DNA from: Sedimentisphaerales bacterium
Lineage (GTDB): Bacteria; Planctomycetota; Phycisphaerae; Sedimentisphaerales; Anaerobacaceae
Assembly: GCA_016932095.1 (NCBI GenBank)
Contig: JAFGDN010000064.1
Location: forward strand, 1-38,404
Length of the DNA stretch: 38,404 nucleotides
Direction: 5' to 3'
Both the position numbers and the translations under genes were made by a program. The notes under the pieces were generated by a model that was given only the letters and a program-made list of their open reading frames with translations, searched no databases and was not told the origin of the DNA. Positions 7,917 to 15,412 of the stretch are shown here, piece after piece (the stretch's first letter is position 1; every line of letters starts with the position of its first letter).

Positions 7917-8537
7917 TTAATCTTTCCCATCCGTCATTGGAAATTCGTTAATGTAATCTTCCCTCGGGAAATTTAATTTTGCGCCTTCGCCGTAATATTT
8001 CAGTGCGGCGCGGTCGTAGGCGCGGGCGGCGTCGATTTCATTATCGAAAAGCCCTAAATATATATTTTCTCCATTGAGCATGATTCGGACTATCCATCTA
8101 ACGTCTGATTTACGGTAACTTACGCCAAGGTATTTCGATGAGGCATTTTTTTGTTTTCTCCTGTTCTGGCAGTTTTGAGAGTGAGTGGCGAGGCGAAGAT
8201 TATCACTTCGATTATCAAGCCCGTCGCGATTTCGATGGTCAACGAGTTTGCCTTTCGGGGCATTCATAATGACCCTGTGCATTGCGAGGATTCTTGGGTG
8301 CGTATCAGTGAAATTATTGAAACGAACGGCGTGAAGACAGCCATTGTTTTCCTGAAGTAACCATTCGTATTTGTTCAAATCGTAAAAATCCCGCTGGTCA
8401 ACTTTTGAGTAGTATCCTTCTGTCAGATGAATAAGACGATAAGTTTTACCATAACGTATTTTGCGATAAATTAAGACCGGCCAGGAGCATATACGGTCGA
8501 GCCAGTCGGGAACTGGTATTGTTAAGCGAAGTTTCAC
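7917..8537 (-). CDS. AP2-domain HNH endonuclease
   Basis: A 206-residue protein with an HNH nuclease core (MHRVIMNAPKGKLVDHRNRDGLDNRSDNL in the middle, the H-N-H residues spread through it) followed by an AP2/ERF-type DNA-binding domain (KYLGVSYRKSDVRWIVRI, then YLGLFDNEIDAARAYDRAA). This pairing is that of homing-endonuclease-like free-standing enzymes, which often occur in many copies per genome. It cuts DNA and promotes its own spread; a host role is not evident. The start is a GTG at 8537, preceded by GGGAGG at a suitable distance. The nuclease fold lies in about residues 75-130 and the AP2 domain in about 135-195. Confidence 0.85.
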   Translation of the reverse strand: MKLRLTIPVPDWLDRICSWPVLIYRKIRYGKTYRLIHLTEGYYSKVDQRDFYDLNKYEWLLQENNGCLHAVRFNNFTDTHPRILAMHRVIMNAPKGKLVDHRNRDGLDNRSDNLRLATHSQNCQNRRKQKNASSKYLGVSYRKSDVRWIVRIMLNGENIYLGLFDNEIDAARAYDRAALKYYGEGAKLNFPREDYINEFPMTDGKD

Positions 8538-8608
8538 AAATCAAACCTCCCTCCTTCAAAATCCCAATCTCAAATTTTCAAAGGATTCGCCTCAGGGGGC
8601 AACCCCGG

Positions 8609-8649
8609 CGGACAACCCATCGACAACTGCTAAACCAGGCAGTTGTCCG
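8609..8649. promoter_or_regulatory. Competing inverted repeats upstream of AP2-HNH gene
   Basis: GACAACTGC (8622-8630) and GCAGTTGTC (8639-8647) form a perfect nine-base stem with an eight-base loop. An extra CGGACAAC at 8609-8616 can instead pair with GTTGTCCG at 8642-8649. The element lies about 85 bases ahead of the gene on the minus strand. It could be an operator or a switchable RNA hairpin; no partner protein is known. Confidence 0.3.
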
Positions 8650-8835
8650 ACAAGTTATTAGTATAATAAATAATAATGCTATGTCAATAAAAATATAACA
8701 TTTTTATAATATATTTTTGTCATTCCATAAGTTATTGTTATTACAAAGGTTATGTCTTTCGGGCCGTTGAGATAGCGTATTAAAATTGCGTCTGCGCGTC
8801 AAAAACGACTGCTGATGTTGTCTTTTTGTGAATTT

Positions 8836-9588
8836 TTAGCGTCTTTTTTGTGAGACGACGAGCCAGTCCCAGGGAAGCGGCTCTTTCATCCAGCAGGGGG
8901 GAGAATCGAACTCGGTGTCCCAGGGGTATTCGATTTTCAGGATTTCATCGATACGCAGGCCCCTCGGCCGCAGCAGCGCGACAAGCTCTTCTTTGAGGTA
9001 GTGTTTGGTAGGAACGTTGTCGATGGGGATGATGCCCTGGCGCAGACGGCGATGATTGGTTGTTTCAAAGCCGGCGCGCTCGGCGTAAGCCGGCCTGAAG
9101 CCATTGTGCAGGTTCATCTCAACGAGGCGAAAATCGGCCAGCATTGCCGATTCGAGCGAAGGGACGACAAGAACGAGATGGCCGTCTTTGAGGATGTGAC
9201 CGGCCAAGGCGTCGAGTATGCGAAGCCGCCACGCCAGCGACGGCATAATGAGCATATTAACGCTGAGGCCAAAAGGGGTTTTTGAGAGCCGCAGGCCGCG
9301 AGAGGCGAGGTCTGCTGTCATATACGAGACATTCGAGAGCCGGGCGCATTTCTTTTTCGCCGTGGCGAGCAGGTCTCGGGAGATATCTACGGCGAATACT
9401 TTTTGAAAGCTTTCTGAAAGATACGGGAGAAATTGACCCGTGCCGCAGCCGAAATCGCAGGCGGTTTTGTCTGGCGAGCCGAACCTGCGAATCTGCTCAA
9501 CGACTAATTCGTTGCGGTCGTTTTGCAAAACGCTGAAGATTTCATCCTCGTACTGAGGCGCCAGGTTGTTCCAGTATTCGCAATTCAT
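8836..9588 (-). CDS. Class I SAM-dependent methyltransferase
   Basis: A methyltransferase of about 250 residues, with motif I DFGCGTGQFLPYL, the acidic motif II end VFAVDIS and the post-core strand HLVLVVPS. The substrate is unknown; the fold and the absence of DNA-binding parts suggest a small molecule or protein target. I prefer the ATG at 9588 because the protein then opens MNCEYWNNLAPQYEDEIF, as is usual for this family. The longer frame starting at 9657 adds 23 residues without a ribosome site. No clear operon partner. Confidence 0.8.
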   Translation of the reverse strand: MNCEYWNNLAPQYEDEIFSVLQNDRNELVVEQIRRFGSPDKTACDFGCGTGQFLPYLSESFQKVFAVDISRDLLATAKKKCARLSNVSYMTADLASRGLRLSKTPFGLSVNMLIMPSLAWRLRILDALAGHILKDGHLVLVVPSLESAMLADFRLVEMNLHNGFRPAYAERAGFETTNHRRLRQGIIPIDNVPTKHYLKEELVALLRPRGLRIDEILKIEYPWDTEFDSPPCWMKEPLPWDWLVVSQKRR

Positions 9589-9779
9589 CTCACGTCCGTC
9601 TATGCCGAAAATCAACGGTGGAAAGTTAAAATGGGCATCTTTTTGTATTATCGGCAATTGAACGAGTATTTTATCTGGAAAACGAAGGGCTGTTTTTCAT
9701 TTTACAATGACGGTTTACGCATCGATGGTTTCTTGAACGCAGGATACAATGCCGCGCCTGGTAAATTGCGGGGCAAAAA

Positions 9780-10109
9780 TCAGGTATCGAGAAAATCCCA
9801 CTCAAAGCCGAGTATCCATCGAAGGGCGGAGAGTTTCCCGTTAATCATACCCCATTCGAAGTCGTCCCAGGGTCCAAGGTTATCAACGCCGTATTTATCC
9901 TCGATTTTTTTGGCGTTTTTACAGGCGTCGCGCCAAATCTGCGGCTCGCACGTCTCTTCGCCTTCCTCAATGGCAATTTTCAGATCCTGATGCCTGTTGT
10001 ACCAGACTTTGTCGGTAAGCTCGTCGGCCATAGCAGCGACTTCATCCAAAGTCCTGTGCTCGAAAAGCTCCTCGTCATTTTCCGGGTCAAAGGAATCTTC
10101 GCTCGTCAT
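9780..10109 (-). CDS. Hypothetical acidic protein, 109 residues
   Basis: Starts at the ATG at 10109 with GGGAG eight bases upstream. The same frame is open further up to 10334, but that part is antisense to the neighbouring secreted gene and is arginine-rich, unlike real protein. The product is strongly acidic, with conserved-looking tryptophans (VWYNRHQ, WRDACKNAKK, GPWDDFEWGMINGKLSALRW), and helical. I do not recognise a named family. It is soluble, with no signal or metal site. Confidence 0.65.
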   Translation of the reverse strand: MTSEDSFDPENDEELFEHRTLDEVAAMADELTDKVWYNRHQDLKIAIEEGEETCEPQIWRDACKNAKKIEDKYGVDNLGPWDDFEWGMINGKLSALRWILGFEWDFLDT

Positions 10110-10219
10110 ATTATCAATCTCCCTTAAATAAGCCAGCCGGCTATTTGTCGAATTAAGACGTTCTCTTTCGGTTGGTATGATTTTACCGTTGGCTTTCGAT
10201 AAAATCAATAAGCAGCGTG

Positions 10220-12079
10220 TTAATCCTGCTGGAGATAGCTTTGGGCGGCGAGGGCGAAATCGAACAGGTTGACGATGCCGTCGCTGCGGCCGGCAGGAGC
10301 GATGTCGGCGAGGCCCGCCCCTGTGCCGAGCCACTGCCCGGTGAATTCAACGAGGTCGTCGAAATCGACGACGCCGTCGCCTCCCCGGGGGGCGACGTCG
10401 CATTTTACGTTCCAGTTTTTGGAGGCGGCGACGCTTTTCCAGGCGTTAGCAAAAAGGACCCAGTCGGCAAAATCGACTATACCGTTTCCCCTTACGCTGA
10501 AGATATCCGCCTTGTTATAGCCCCTGGCAAGCCAGTTTTCCGCGAGGGTTGACAAATCATAAAGGTTTATCGAGCCGTCGGGCGAGAGGTCGCAAAGGTA
10601 ATTATAAGCCGGCCAGCCCGTTTTTGTGCGCCAGGAGGAGGCAATTATGCTTAAATCCCTGAAATTTACGATGTTATCTCCGAGGCCGCCGACAAGGTCC
10701 AAAGAGGAAGTTCTTGCCAGCCATTGCTCAGCTAAAATTGCGATGTCGATGATATCCACGCCCTCGGGGCATTCGAAGTCGCCCGGCAGCCAGTCCTGCC
10801 AGGCAAGCCGCGGGAAACCAGCGCCGTCGCAAATATCCCACAGGTCAAGGTTTCCGTTTTGGCTTTCACCGACAAAATCCCATCCGGCGGTGATATAGGT
10901 ATCCAGCATTTTCATTTCAATGAGGTTCGAATCATTTTCAGGCCAAAATGAGGCCGAAACCTCGCCCTGGTCAGCCCAGCCGATAAACTGCTGCGTTTCG
11001 TAAACGCCGGCGTCAATTTGACATACGGTGTAACTCTTTGAGACAACGCCGGTGTCGTAAAGGAGTCCGGCCAATCCGCCTACATAATCGCCGCCCATGA
11101 TATGACTTCGGGCGTAACTATCCCGGACCAGCCCGGCATTTCTCCCGACGAGACCGCCGACTTCATTTTTTCCTTCGACAGAACCCTTCGCGAAGCAGCA
11201 TTTCACGGAGCCCCGCAAAGTTCCGACTAAGCCGGCAACTTTATCTTCATCGGCTTTAACATCTCCAGTTACGCCGCACAACATTATTTCACTGTCGCTT
11301 TCGCCGGCGATACCGCCGACGTCATCGAAGCCATAGACCATTCCGTCGAAACTGCACTTAGAGATTTCGACGCCGCAGTGGTAACCCGTAACGCCTCCTA
11401 CGTTAATATATCCGTTTACAGATGCCGTTACGCTGCAGTCGCGAATTCTTCCACTGGCGTTGTATCCGGCAATGCCGCCGACGCAGTCGCCGCCGCTGAT
11501 GAGTGCCTGCTCGACCGTGCAATTGATAATAGTTCCCGTTTTCAACCTGCCGGCGATAGCGCCGACATACATAGCGTCGCCGGCGTCGATTACGGGATTG
11601 ACAAGAGTTACGTTTTTGATACACGCGGCTGGGCCTTGTATAAATCCGAAAAGCCCGACAAAGTCACGTCCGCCGGTTTTTATACTGAGGTTGCTGATTC
11701 TTTTTTTGTTGCCGTCAAACACGCCTTTGAAAGGTTTTGAAGTGTACGGCTCCCATCTCATATAACCGATGATTGCAAAGGCCTCGCGGCCGGGCCGGCC
11801 GTTGAAATCCTTCATATCGACATCGGCCATAAGCTTAAAGCTTTTATCCCAGTCGTCGGGGAAGCTGCCTATACGGGATAACTGGAGAGGGGTGAAAATC
11901 AAAAACGGGTCATTTTCTGAGCCGTTTCCGCCGCCATAATTTGCGAAAACGTCGTATGAAAGAAAAGTCAACACAGCCATAACCGCCCAAAGAATACGGC
12001 GCAGGTTTGTATTTTTGTAACAAACCCGTTCTCGCCGATAACGGCTTACAAAGCCGTCGCAGCGGTTATGGCTCATCAT
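10220..12079 (-). CDS. Secreted GLUG-repeat protein with dockerin-like repeats
   Basis: A 619-residue exported protein. The start at 12079 (ATG, with GGAGG upstream) is preferred over the longer frame to 12202. A basic N-terminus and hydrophobic core (RRILWAVMAVLTFLSYDVFA) form the signal peptide. Then come many GLUG motifs (patterns like VGGLVGRNAG, VGGIAGESDS), which build a right-handed beta-helix, about residues 50-390. The C-terminal 200 residues hold five or so dockerin-like units of the form DGxVxxxDLxxLAxxWL, each a calcium-binding half-site. Such units are frequent in planctomycetes that lack cellulosomes, where they are thought to act in surface attachment. Substrate is unknown. Confidence 0.85.
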   Translation of the reverse strand: MMSHNRCDGFVSRYRRERVCYKNTNLRRILWAVMAVLTFLSYDVFANYGGGNGSENDPFLIFTPLQLSRIGSFPDDWDKSFKLMADVDMKDFNGRPGREAFAIIGYMRWEPYTSKPFKGVFDGNKKRISNLSIKTGGRDFVGLFGFIQGPAACIKNVTLVNPVIDAGDAMYVGAIAGRLKTGTIINCTVEQALISGGDCVGGIAGYNASGRIRDCSVTASVNGYINVGGVTGYHCGVEISKCSFDGMVYGFDDVGGIAGESDSEIMLCGVTGDVKADEDKVAGLVGTLRGSVKCCFAKGSVEGKNEVGGLVGRNAGLVRDSYARSHIMGGDYVGGLAGLLYDTGVVSKSYTVCQIDAGVYETQQFIGWADQGEVSASFWPENDSNLIEMKMLDTYITAGWDFVGESQNGNLDLWDICDGAGFPRLAWQDWLPGDFECPEGVDIIDIAILAEQWLARTSSLDLVGGLGDNIVNFRDLSIIASSWRTKTGWPAYNYLCDLSPDGSINLYDLSTLAENWLARGYNKADIFSVRGNGIVDFADWVLFANAWKSVAASKNWNVKCDVAPRGGDGVVDFDDLVEFTGQWLGTGAGLADIAPAGRSDGIVNLFDFALAAQSYLQQD

Positions 12080-12696
12080 CTCACCCTCCAGAATATCAAA
12101 ACAACTAGTTCCTCCTTTTAACGAGTCAATAGTAAAGTATAGTAAACGTTTTCGCTGAGGCACAATAGTCCTATAATATACAGTCGCGGAAGTTATTATC
12201 AAGCAAAATTGCCCATTTTGCCAAAATGCAAAAGCACAACGTAAAAGGGAACCACGGATTGAGAAGCAGCGGACAGCGTGTAGCGGACAGCGTTCAGTGA
12301 AAAGCGTTCAGTGAAAAGCGAACAGGGGATAGTTAAGAAATCCTAAATCCTAAACCCTAAATCCGAAACAAATTCAAATCACCAAGACTCGAAATTCAAA
12401 ACAAACCACGGATTTGGAAGTAATGCAAAAAGTAAAAATGCGGTATCCTGAAGGGATAGAGTTTTAAGTTTAAAGCGTTAAGTCCAAAACAAAAACTGAT
12501 AATCAAAAGCTTTATCCGCCGAAGGCGGATAACAATAATAAGATTGACGCGGGCAAAGGGTTTTATACAATTATAATCAAGAATTTCTGTTGGCCGTAAT
12601 ACTATGAAGGATAAAATGGCGGGATGAAAAATGGTTTTGATTGTCTGGTTTTTGTGAAGCAGGATATTTCTGTAAGCTTGGAGGTGCCAAGTTAAG
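12080..12696 (+). other. Long spacer with tandem short repeats
   Basis: About 600 bases without a supported gene. It holds degenerate tandem units: GCGGACAGCG at 12269 and 12283, GCGTTCAGTGAAAA twice in direct succession at 12291-12318, and CCTAAATCCTAAACCCTAAATCC (12342-12364, with its ends flanked by similar words). A possible stem GCCGAAGGC appears at about 12519-12527. The 128-residue frame on the minus strand here is repeat translation and not a gene. The promoter of the downstream island is probably in the final 100 bases. Confidence 0.5.
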
Positions 12697-13410
12697 ATGG
12701 CAGATACAATGAATGATTCAACAGGACCTCCCCTTTTCCTTGGTGTGTGCGAACGGGCATTAGTCAGGGGCGAAGGATTCATGCAAGACTTATATGGTGT
12801 CGGAGATATTTTACCCTTTGCATACTTTCCACAGAAGCTTCAGGGAATATATTTATTAATGGCGTTTCATCGAGACAATATAAATCAAGAGATGAAAATA
12901 ACTGTAAGGAATATAAACTGCCCTGAACTGACTGCGTGGAGCAAATTAGAGACGATGTCTTTACTTGGTCCGGAGCAAGTAAAAGTAACAGGGTTCAAAC
13001 AACCATATAAAAACGTCGGGGAATTATCAAACGAGAAGGAATCAATTCCAAGCGCACCGTTATTAACACGGAAAGATTTCCTGTACAAGATGATGTGCAT
13101 TCCGTGTCCGCCTCTCATAGTTATGGAACCAACAGATGTCGATGTCGTGATTAGCATAGGCGAAACCGAAAAGAAGATAGGTACATTTCGCTGCGAATTT
13201 GTAGAAACACCCGCAATATCAGAGGAAGAGCGAGCAGCAATAATGAGTCGGCCAGGTGCTTCGGTGGGTTTCAAGTTAATATTAGGATGTAAAAATTGCG
13301 GGGAACAGAAAGGATTCTTCCTTTTACTTGATCCTAATGGTCCAGTGCCGGGGGACTTCAAGAACGACCAGCCGCTAATTAATTCGCCAGACGAGTGGGT
13401 TTGCAAATGA
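12697..13410 (+). CDS. Zinc-ribbon hypothetical protein, probably the N-terminal half of a Shedu-type gene
   Basis: A 237-residue reading frame with an N-terminal beta-rich domain (GVCERALVRGEGF, then FPQKLQGIYLLMAF) that faintly resembles DUF6941-like sensor domains. A zinc-ribbon half, CKNCG, follows near residue 200, and the end reads DEWVCK before TGA. The frame stays open beyond that TGA without shift for 215 codons and enters a DUF4263/Shedu nuclease. A second zinc knuckle of the form CxCG would be completed if the TGA encoded cysteine. I therefore read this frame as the first half of an interrupted gene. The ATG at 12697 follows GGAGGTG at a fair distance. The A/T-rich codon use differs from the genes on either side, which points to transfer. 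Confidence 0.65.
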   Translation: MADTMNDSTGPPLFLGVCERALVRGEGFMQDLYGVGDILPFAYFPQKLQGIYLLMAFHRDNINQEMKITVRNINCPELTAWSKLETMSLLGPEQVKVTGFKQPYKNVGELSNEKESIPSAPLLTRKDFLYKMMCIPCPPLIVMEPTDVDVVISIGETEKKIGTFRCEFVETPAISEEERAAIMSRPGASVGFKLILGCKNCGEQKGFFLLLDPNGPVPGDFKNDQPLINSPDEWVCK

Positions 13411-14055
13411 GGTCAAAACAAGGCATCGCTTGTTTACGCAAAGAAGGGTTTACATGAGGTATTTCGTACGATAAGCCTGAAAGGAGGGCGTTACAATCTA
13501 GAATACAAGCCTCTTTATCAACGTGGGGCTTTGGCGGCTATTGTTCAAGAGTATCAACGTTTAATTATGGAACATGCTGACGACGAGGAAATTGTCCAAA
13601 AGTTCTTAGAGGAAAAGGAAAAGCAGGTGCTATGGAATTTTCTTGCACCAAGCAGAATTTGGAAGAAACCACCGATACTCGTCAAGTATAAGGCAGATTT
13701 TGCGATATTGAGCCGTAACAGGATATTGTATTTTATTGAGCTTGAGAAACCAGCGACTAAGCTTGCTAAGAGTAGAGGTGGTTTACACTCTGAATTACAG
13801 GTAGGACTTGATCAAATAAGGGAGTGGAAAAAAGAAGTTAAGGATCGACGAGAAGCAGTACTGTATGGTTTGGGATTGAAACAGGAAGAAGTACATGACA
13901 TTAAATTTATTTTGGTCGCTGGAATGGCGGCAAACACACCTATTGAAGACCTTGCGATACTAAGGAGTATGAATTCGGATGCGGATTCTATTTTCTGTTT
14001 CGATGAGCTTGCTTCCTTCCTTCATTCCACAGAAACTGCCCTCTTGAATATCTGA
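13411..14055 (+). CDS. Shedu-like (DUF4263) nuclease domain
   Basis: Open in the same frame as the preceding ORF directly after its TGA. Initiation alone could only come from a TTG at 13531 or the ATG at 13567, since no ATG follows the AAGGAGGG at 13481. The segment holds the features of the Shedu immune nuclease family: helical lead-in (EEIVQKFLEEKEKQVLWNFL), K-A-D-F with the first acidic residue, YFIELEKPATKL with the E-x-K pair of a PD-(D/E)xK site, and HSELQVGLDQIREW. Shedu proteins protect against phage by cleaving DNA, and their N-terminal part senses infection. If the stop is real, the separate piece still has its catalytic core. Function is inferred from family. Confidence 0.7.
   Translation, partial: GQNKASLVYAKKGLHEVFRTISLKGGRYNLEYKPLYQRGALAAIVQEYQRLIMEHADDEEIVQKFLEEKEKQVLWNFLAPSRIWKKPPILVKYKADFAILSRNRILYFIELEKPATKLAKSRGGLHSELQVGLDQIREWKKEVKDRREAVLYGLGLKQEEVHDIKFILVAGMAANTPIEDLAILRSMNSDADSIFCFDELASFLHSTETALLNI
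13416..13435 (+). other. Hairpin just downstream of the in-frame TGA
   Basis: AAACAAG (13416-13422) pairs perfectly with CTTGTTT (13429-13435) around the six-base loop GCATCG. The loop begins twelve bases after the TGA. A bacterial selenocysteine element would be a stem-loop just behind UGA with G at the start of the loop. This one is weaker and nearer than usual, so the resemblance may be chance. Confidence 0.25.
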
Positions 14056-14071
14056 TCATAGGTTTTTGAAT

Positions 14072-14200
14072 ATGTCTGATAGAGATGTTAAAACAATCCA
14101 GGATTTGATTTATTATCAATATACCAAGATAATTGTGCGAAAGGAATGCAGATTGGTAGAGGAAATATATTATGATGGAAAGATACCCGCCAAGCGATAA
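14072..14200 (+). pseudogene. Gene fragment A: N-terminal remnant related to fragment at 15219
   Basis: A 42-residue frame beginning MSDRDVKTIQDLIYYQY and losing similarity after the VR at residues 22-23. The same protein start recurs at 15219, with many synonymous base changes, so it was under selection as coding sequence before decay. From memory, such openings occur in small HNH endonucleases of uncultured bacteria, but no HNH residues remain here and I cannot confirm it. The frame overlaps the start of the RES gene by 29 bases. Confidence 0.55.
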
Positions 14201-15137
14201 AGCTTTGGAATATATTGAAAAGATACAGCCGGAGATGGCTTATTGTAGTACATGCCAGCCATATGATGAGGGCGATGTTGTTTGGATATTTGGTATAAGA
14301 ACTGATTTAGAAGATATCTTAGATGACTACGATGTCCCTGAAGAATTACGTGATGAAGTCGCAGATAATCTTCATTGCAATGGTTGTGGATGCCAGTTGG
14401 GTCGATACGACGATATAGGACTTAAGACAGAAGAAGAACTAAGGTCAGATCAACGATGGATGGATTGGTATGAGAACTATGAATACAAAATCGATGAATT
14501 CAGGGATTTCTTAGAGAAGTACCCATATTTAGGTTTAAGCCACGAGATTGGACGAAAGATATGTGATGCTATGCCTAATTTTCCTATTATTACTATCGAC
14601 AATGAAGTATGGTATAGGGCGAGACGTCCAGACAAGGGGCGACGAATGAATGTTGAAGATATGTATCCACCGGATTTCCCTGAGGCAGAGGGGAGATTTA
14701 GTCATTATGGACAACGTGTATTTTATCTTGCCTCTACAAAGGAAGCTGCTGCAATTGAAACAATTAAAAAAGATGAATGCTTAGCATGGGTTCAGGAGTT
14801 CAGGATCAAGAAAGCGACTAACATTCTCAATCTTGTGAATTATATGTATGAAGAAAAGGAAATGCCAGTGCTGGCATTGGGTCTTATCCATAGTAAATTG
14901 CGATATATAGTTCCAACAGATTCACCTTGGAAACCGGAATATTTTATTCCTAGATTTATAGCTGACTGTGCGAGAATACATACTTTAAATGGTATCGTTT
15001 TCGAGAGTGCAAAACACTATGAAAAAAATCTTGTTTTGTTCAACATAGATCCCACTATCATTGAGCCAGTAGGCGAACCAAGAGCATTGGAATTAAAAGG
15101 AAAAGTAAGAGGACCATTAAACGAAGATAGATTTTAA
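14172..15137 (+). CDS. RES-domain protein with zinc-finger N-terminus (toxin-like)
   Basis: A 321-residue protein. The N-terminal part (about 20-80) carries paired cysteines C25-x2-C28 and C69-x2-C72 that can hold zinc, as in RES proteins with a HEPN/RES N-terminal domain. The C-terminal part is a RES domain: WYRARRPDKGRR, then EAEGRFSHYGQRVFYLASTKEAAAIE, a variant of the family's R...GGRW...G...YtS...alE pattern. RES toxins degrade NAD and arrest growth, usually with a Xre-type antitoxin beside them. No antitoxin gene is visible here. In the present setting, next to a Shedu nuclease, it may act as an abortive-infection effector; that is inference. Start chosen at the tandem ATG of 14172. Confidence 0.75.
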   Translation: MMERYPPSDKALEYIEKIQPEMAYCSTCQPYDEGDVVWIFGIRTDLEDILDDYDVPEELRDEVADNLHCNGCGCQLGRYDDIGLKTEEELRSDQRWMDWYENYEYKIDEFRDFLEKYPYLGLSHEIGRKICDAMPNFPIITIDNEVWYRARRPDKGRRMNVEDMYPPDFPEAEGRFSHYGQRVFYLASTKEAAAIETIKKDECLAWVQEFRIKKATNILNLVNYMYEEKEMPVLALGLIHSKLRYIVPTDSPWKPEYFIPRFIADCARIHTLNGIVFESAKHYEKNLVLFNIDPTIIEPVGEPRALELKGKVRGPLNEDRF

Positions 15138-15218
15138 TAAAATCCTTACTTATATATAACAGAACTAAATAGCAGAGATTATATTCTTACATTTTTCAGA
15201 GAAGGATTTGCTTATCAG

Positions 15219-15329
15219 ATGCCTGACAGAGATGTAAAGACAATCCAAGACCTGATTTACTATCAGTACGCGAAAATAACTGTGCGGAGAGCGTTTGGGG
15301 CGGCGATATTGACGGGGATAATGAGTTGA
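15219..15329 (+). pseudogene. Gene fragment B: second copy of the 14072 fragment
   Basis: A 36-residue frame starting MPDRDVKTIQDLIYYQY, matching fragment A. Over codons 2-23, three codons change the residue and about eleven differ only synonymously. It continues a little further as VRRAFGAA, then runs into DNA that reads DIDGDNELTVLDIDQII in another frame (15305 onward), itself a copy of the piece at 6833. It is a mosaic of two broken genes. Confidence 0.55.
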
Positions 15330-15395
15330 CGGTTTTGGATATCGACCAAATAATTGGGCAGAGGAAATGAAAAAGCGGACCTCACGCGGGCAACC
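15305..15395 (+). repeat. Second copy of the DIDGDNEL gene tail
   Basis: Similar along most of its length to 6833-6925 (GATATTGACGG, GATAATGAG, then TTTGGATATCGACCAAATAATTG in two parts). Both copies encode a single calcium-loop-like segment, then stop. Both are on the plus strand, about 8.5 kb apart, and each is followed by a GCAACCC hairpin region and a convergent minus-strand gene. Confidence 0.6.
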
Positions 15396-15412
15396 CTGGG
15401 TGAAACCCAGGG
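15394..15412. terminator. Hairpin between island and larC
   Basis: CCCTGGGT (15394-15401) and ACCCAGGG (15405-15412) form a perfect eight-base stem with loop GAA, immediately at the larC 3' end. No T-run follows on either strand, so it may be a repeat-borne structure that also stops transcription from both sides. Confidence 0.4.

Noticed and set aside
10217-10552. Plus-strand frame opposite the dockerin repeats
   Set aside because: Shadow of the secreted GLUG/dockerin gene; its product has no recognisable fold.
10915-10935. GGTTCGAATC word suggestive of a tRNA T-loop
   Set aside because: It sits inside the coding region of the GLUG protein and no acceptor or anticodon arms can be formed around it.
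12396-12782. 128-residue minus-strand frame in the 12.2-12.7 kb spacer
   Set aside because: It translates spacer repeats and overlaps the start of the island gene; no ribosome site.
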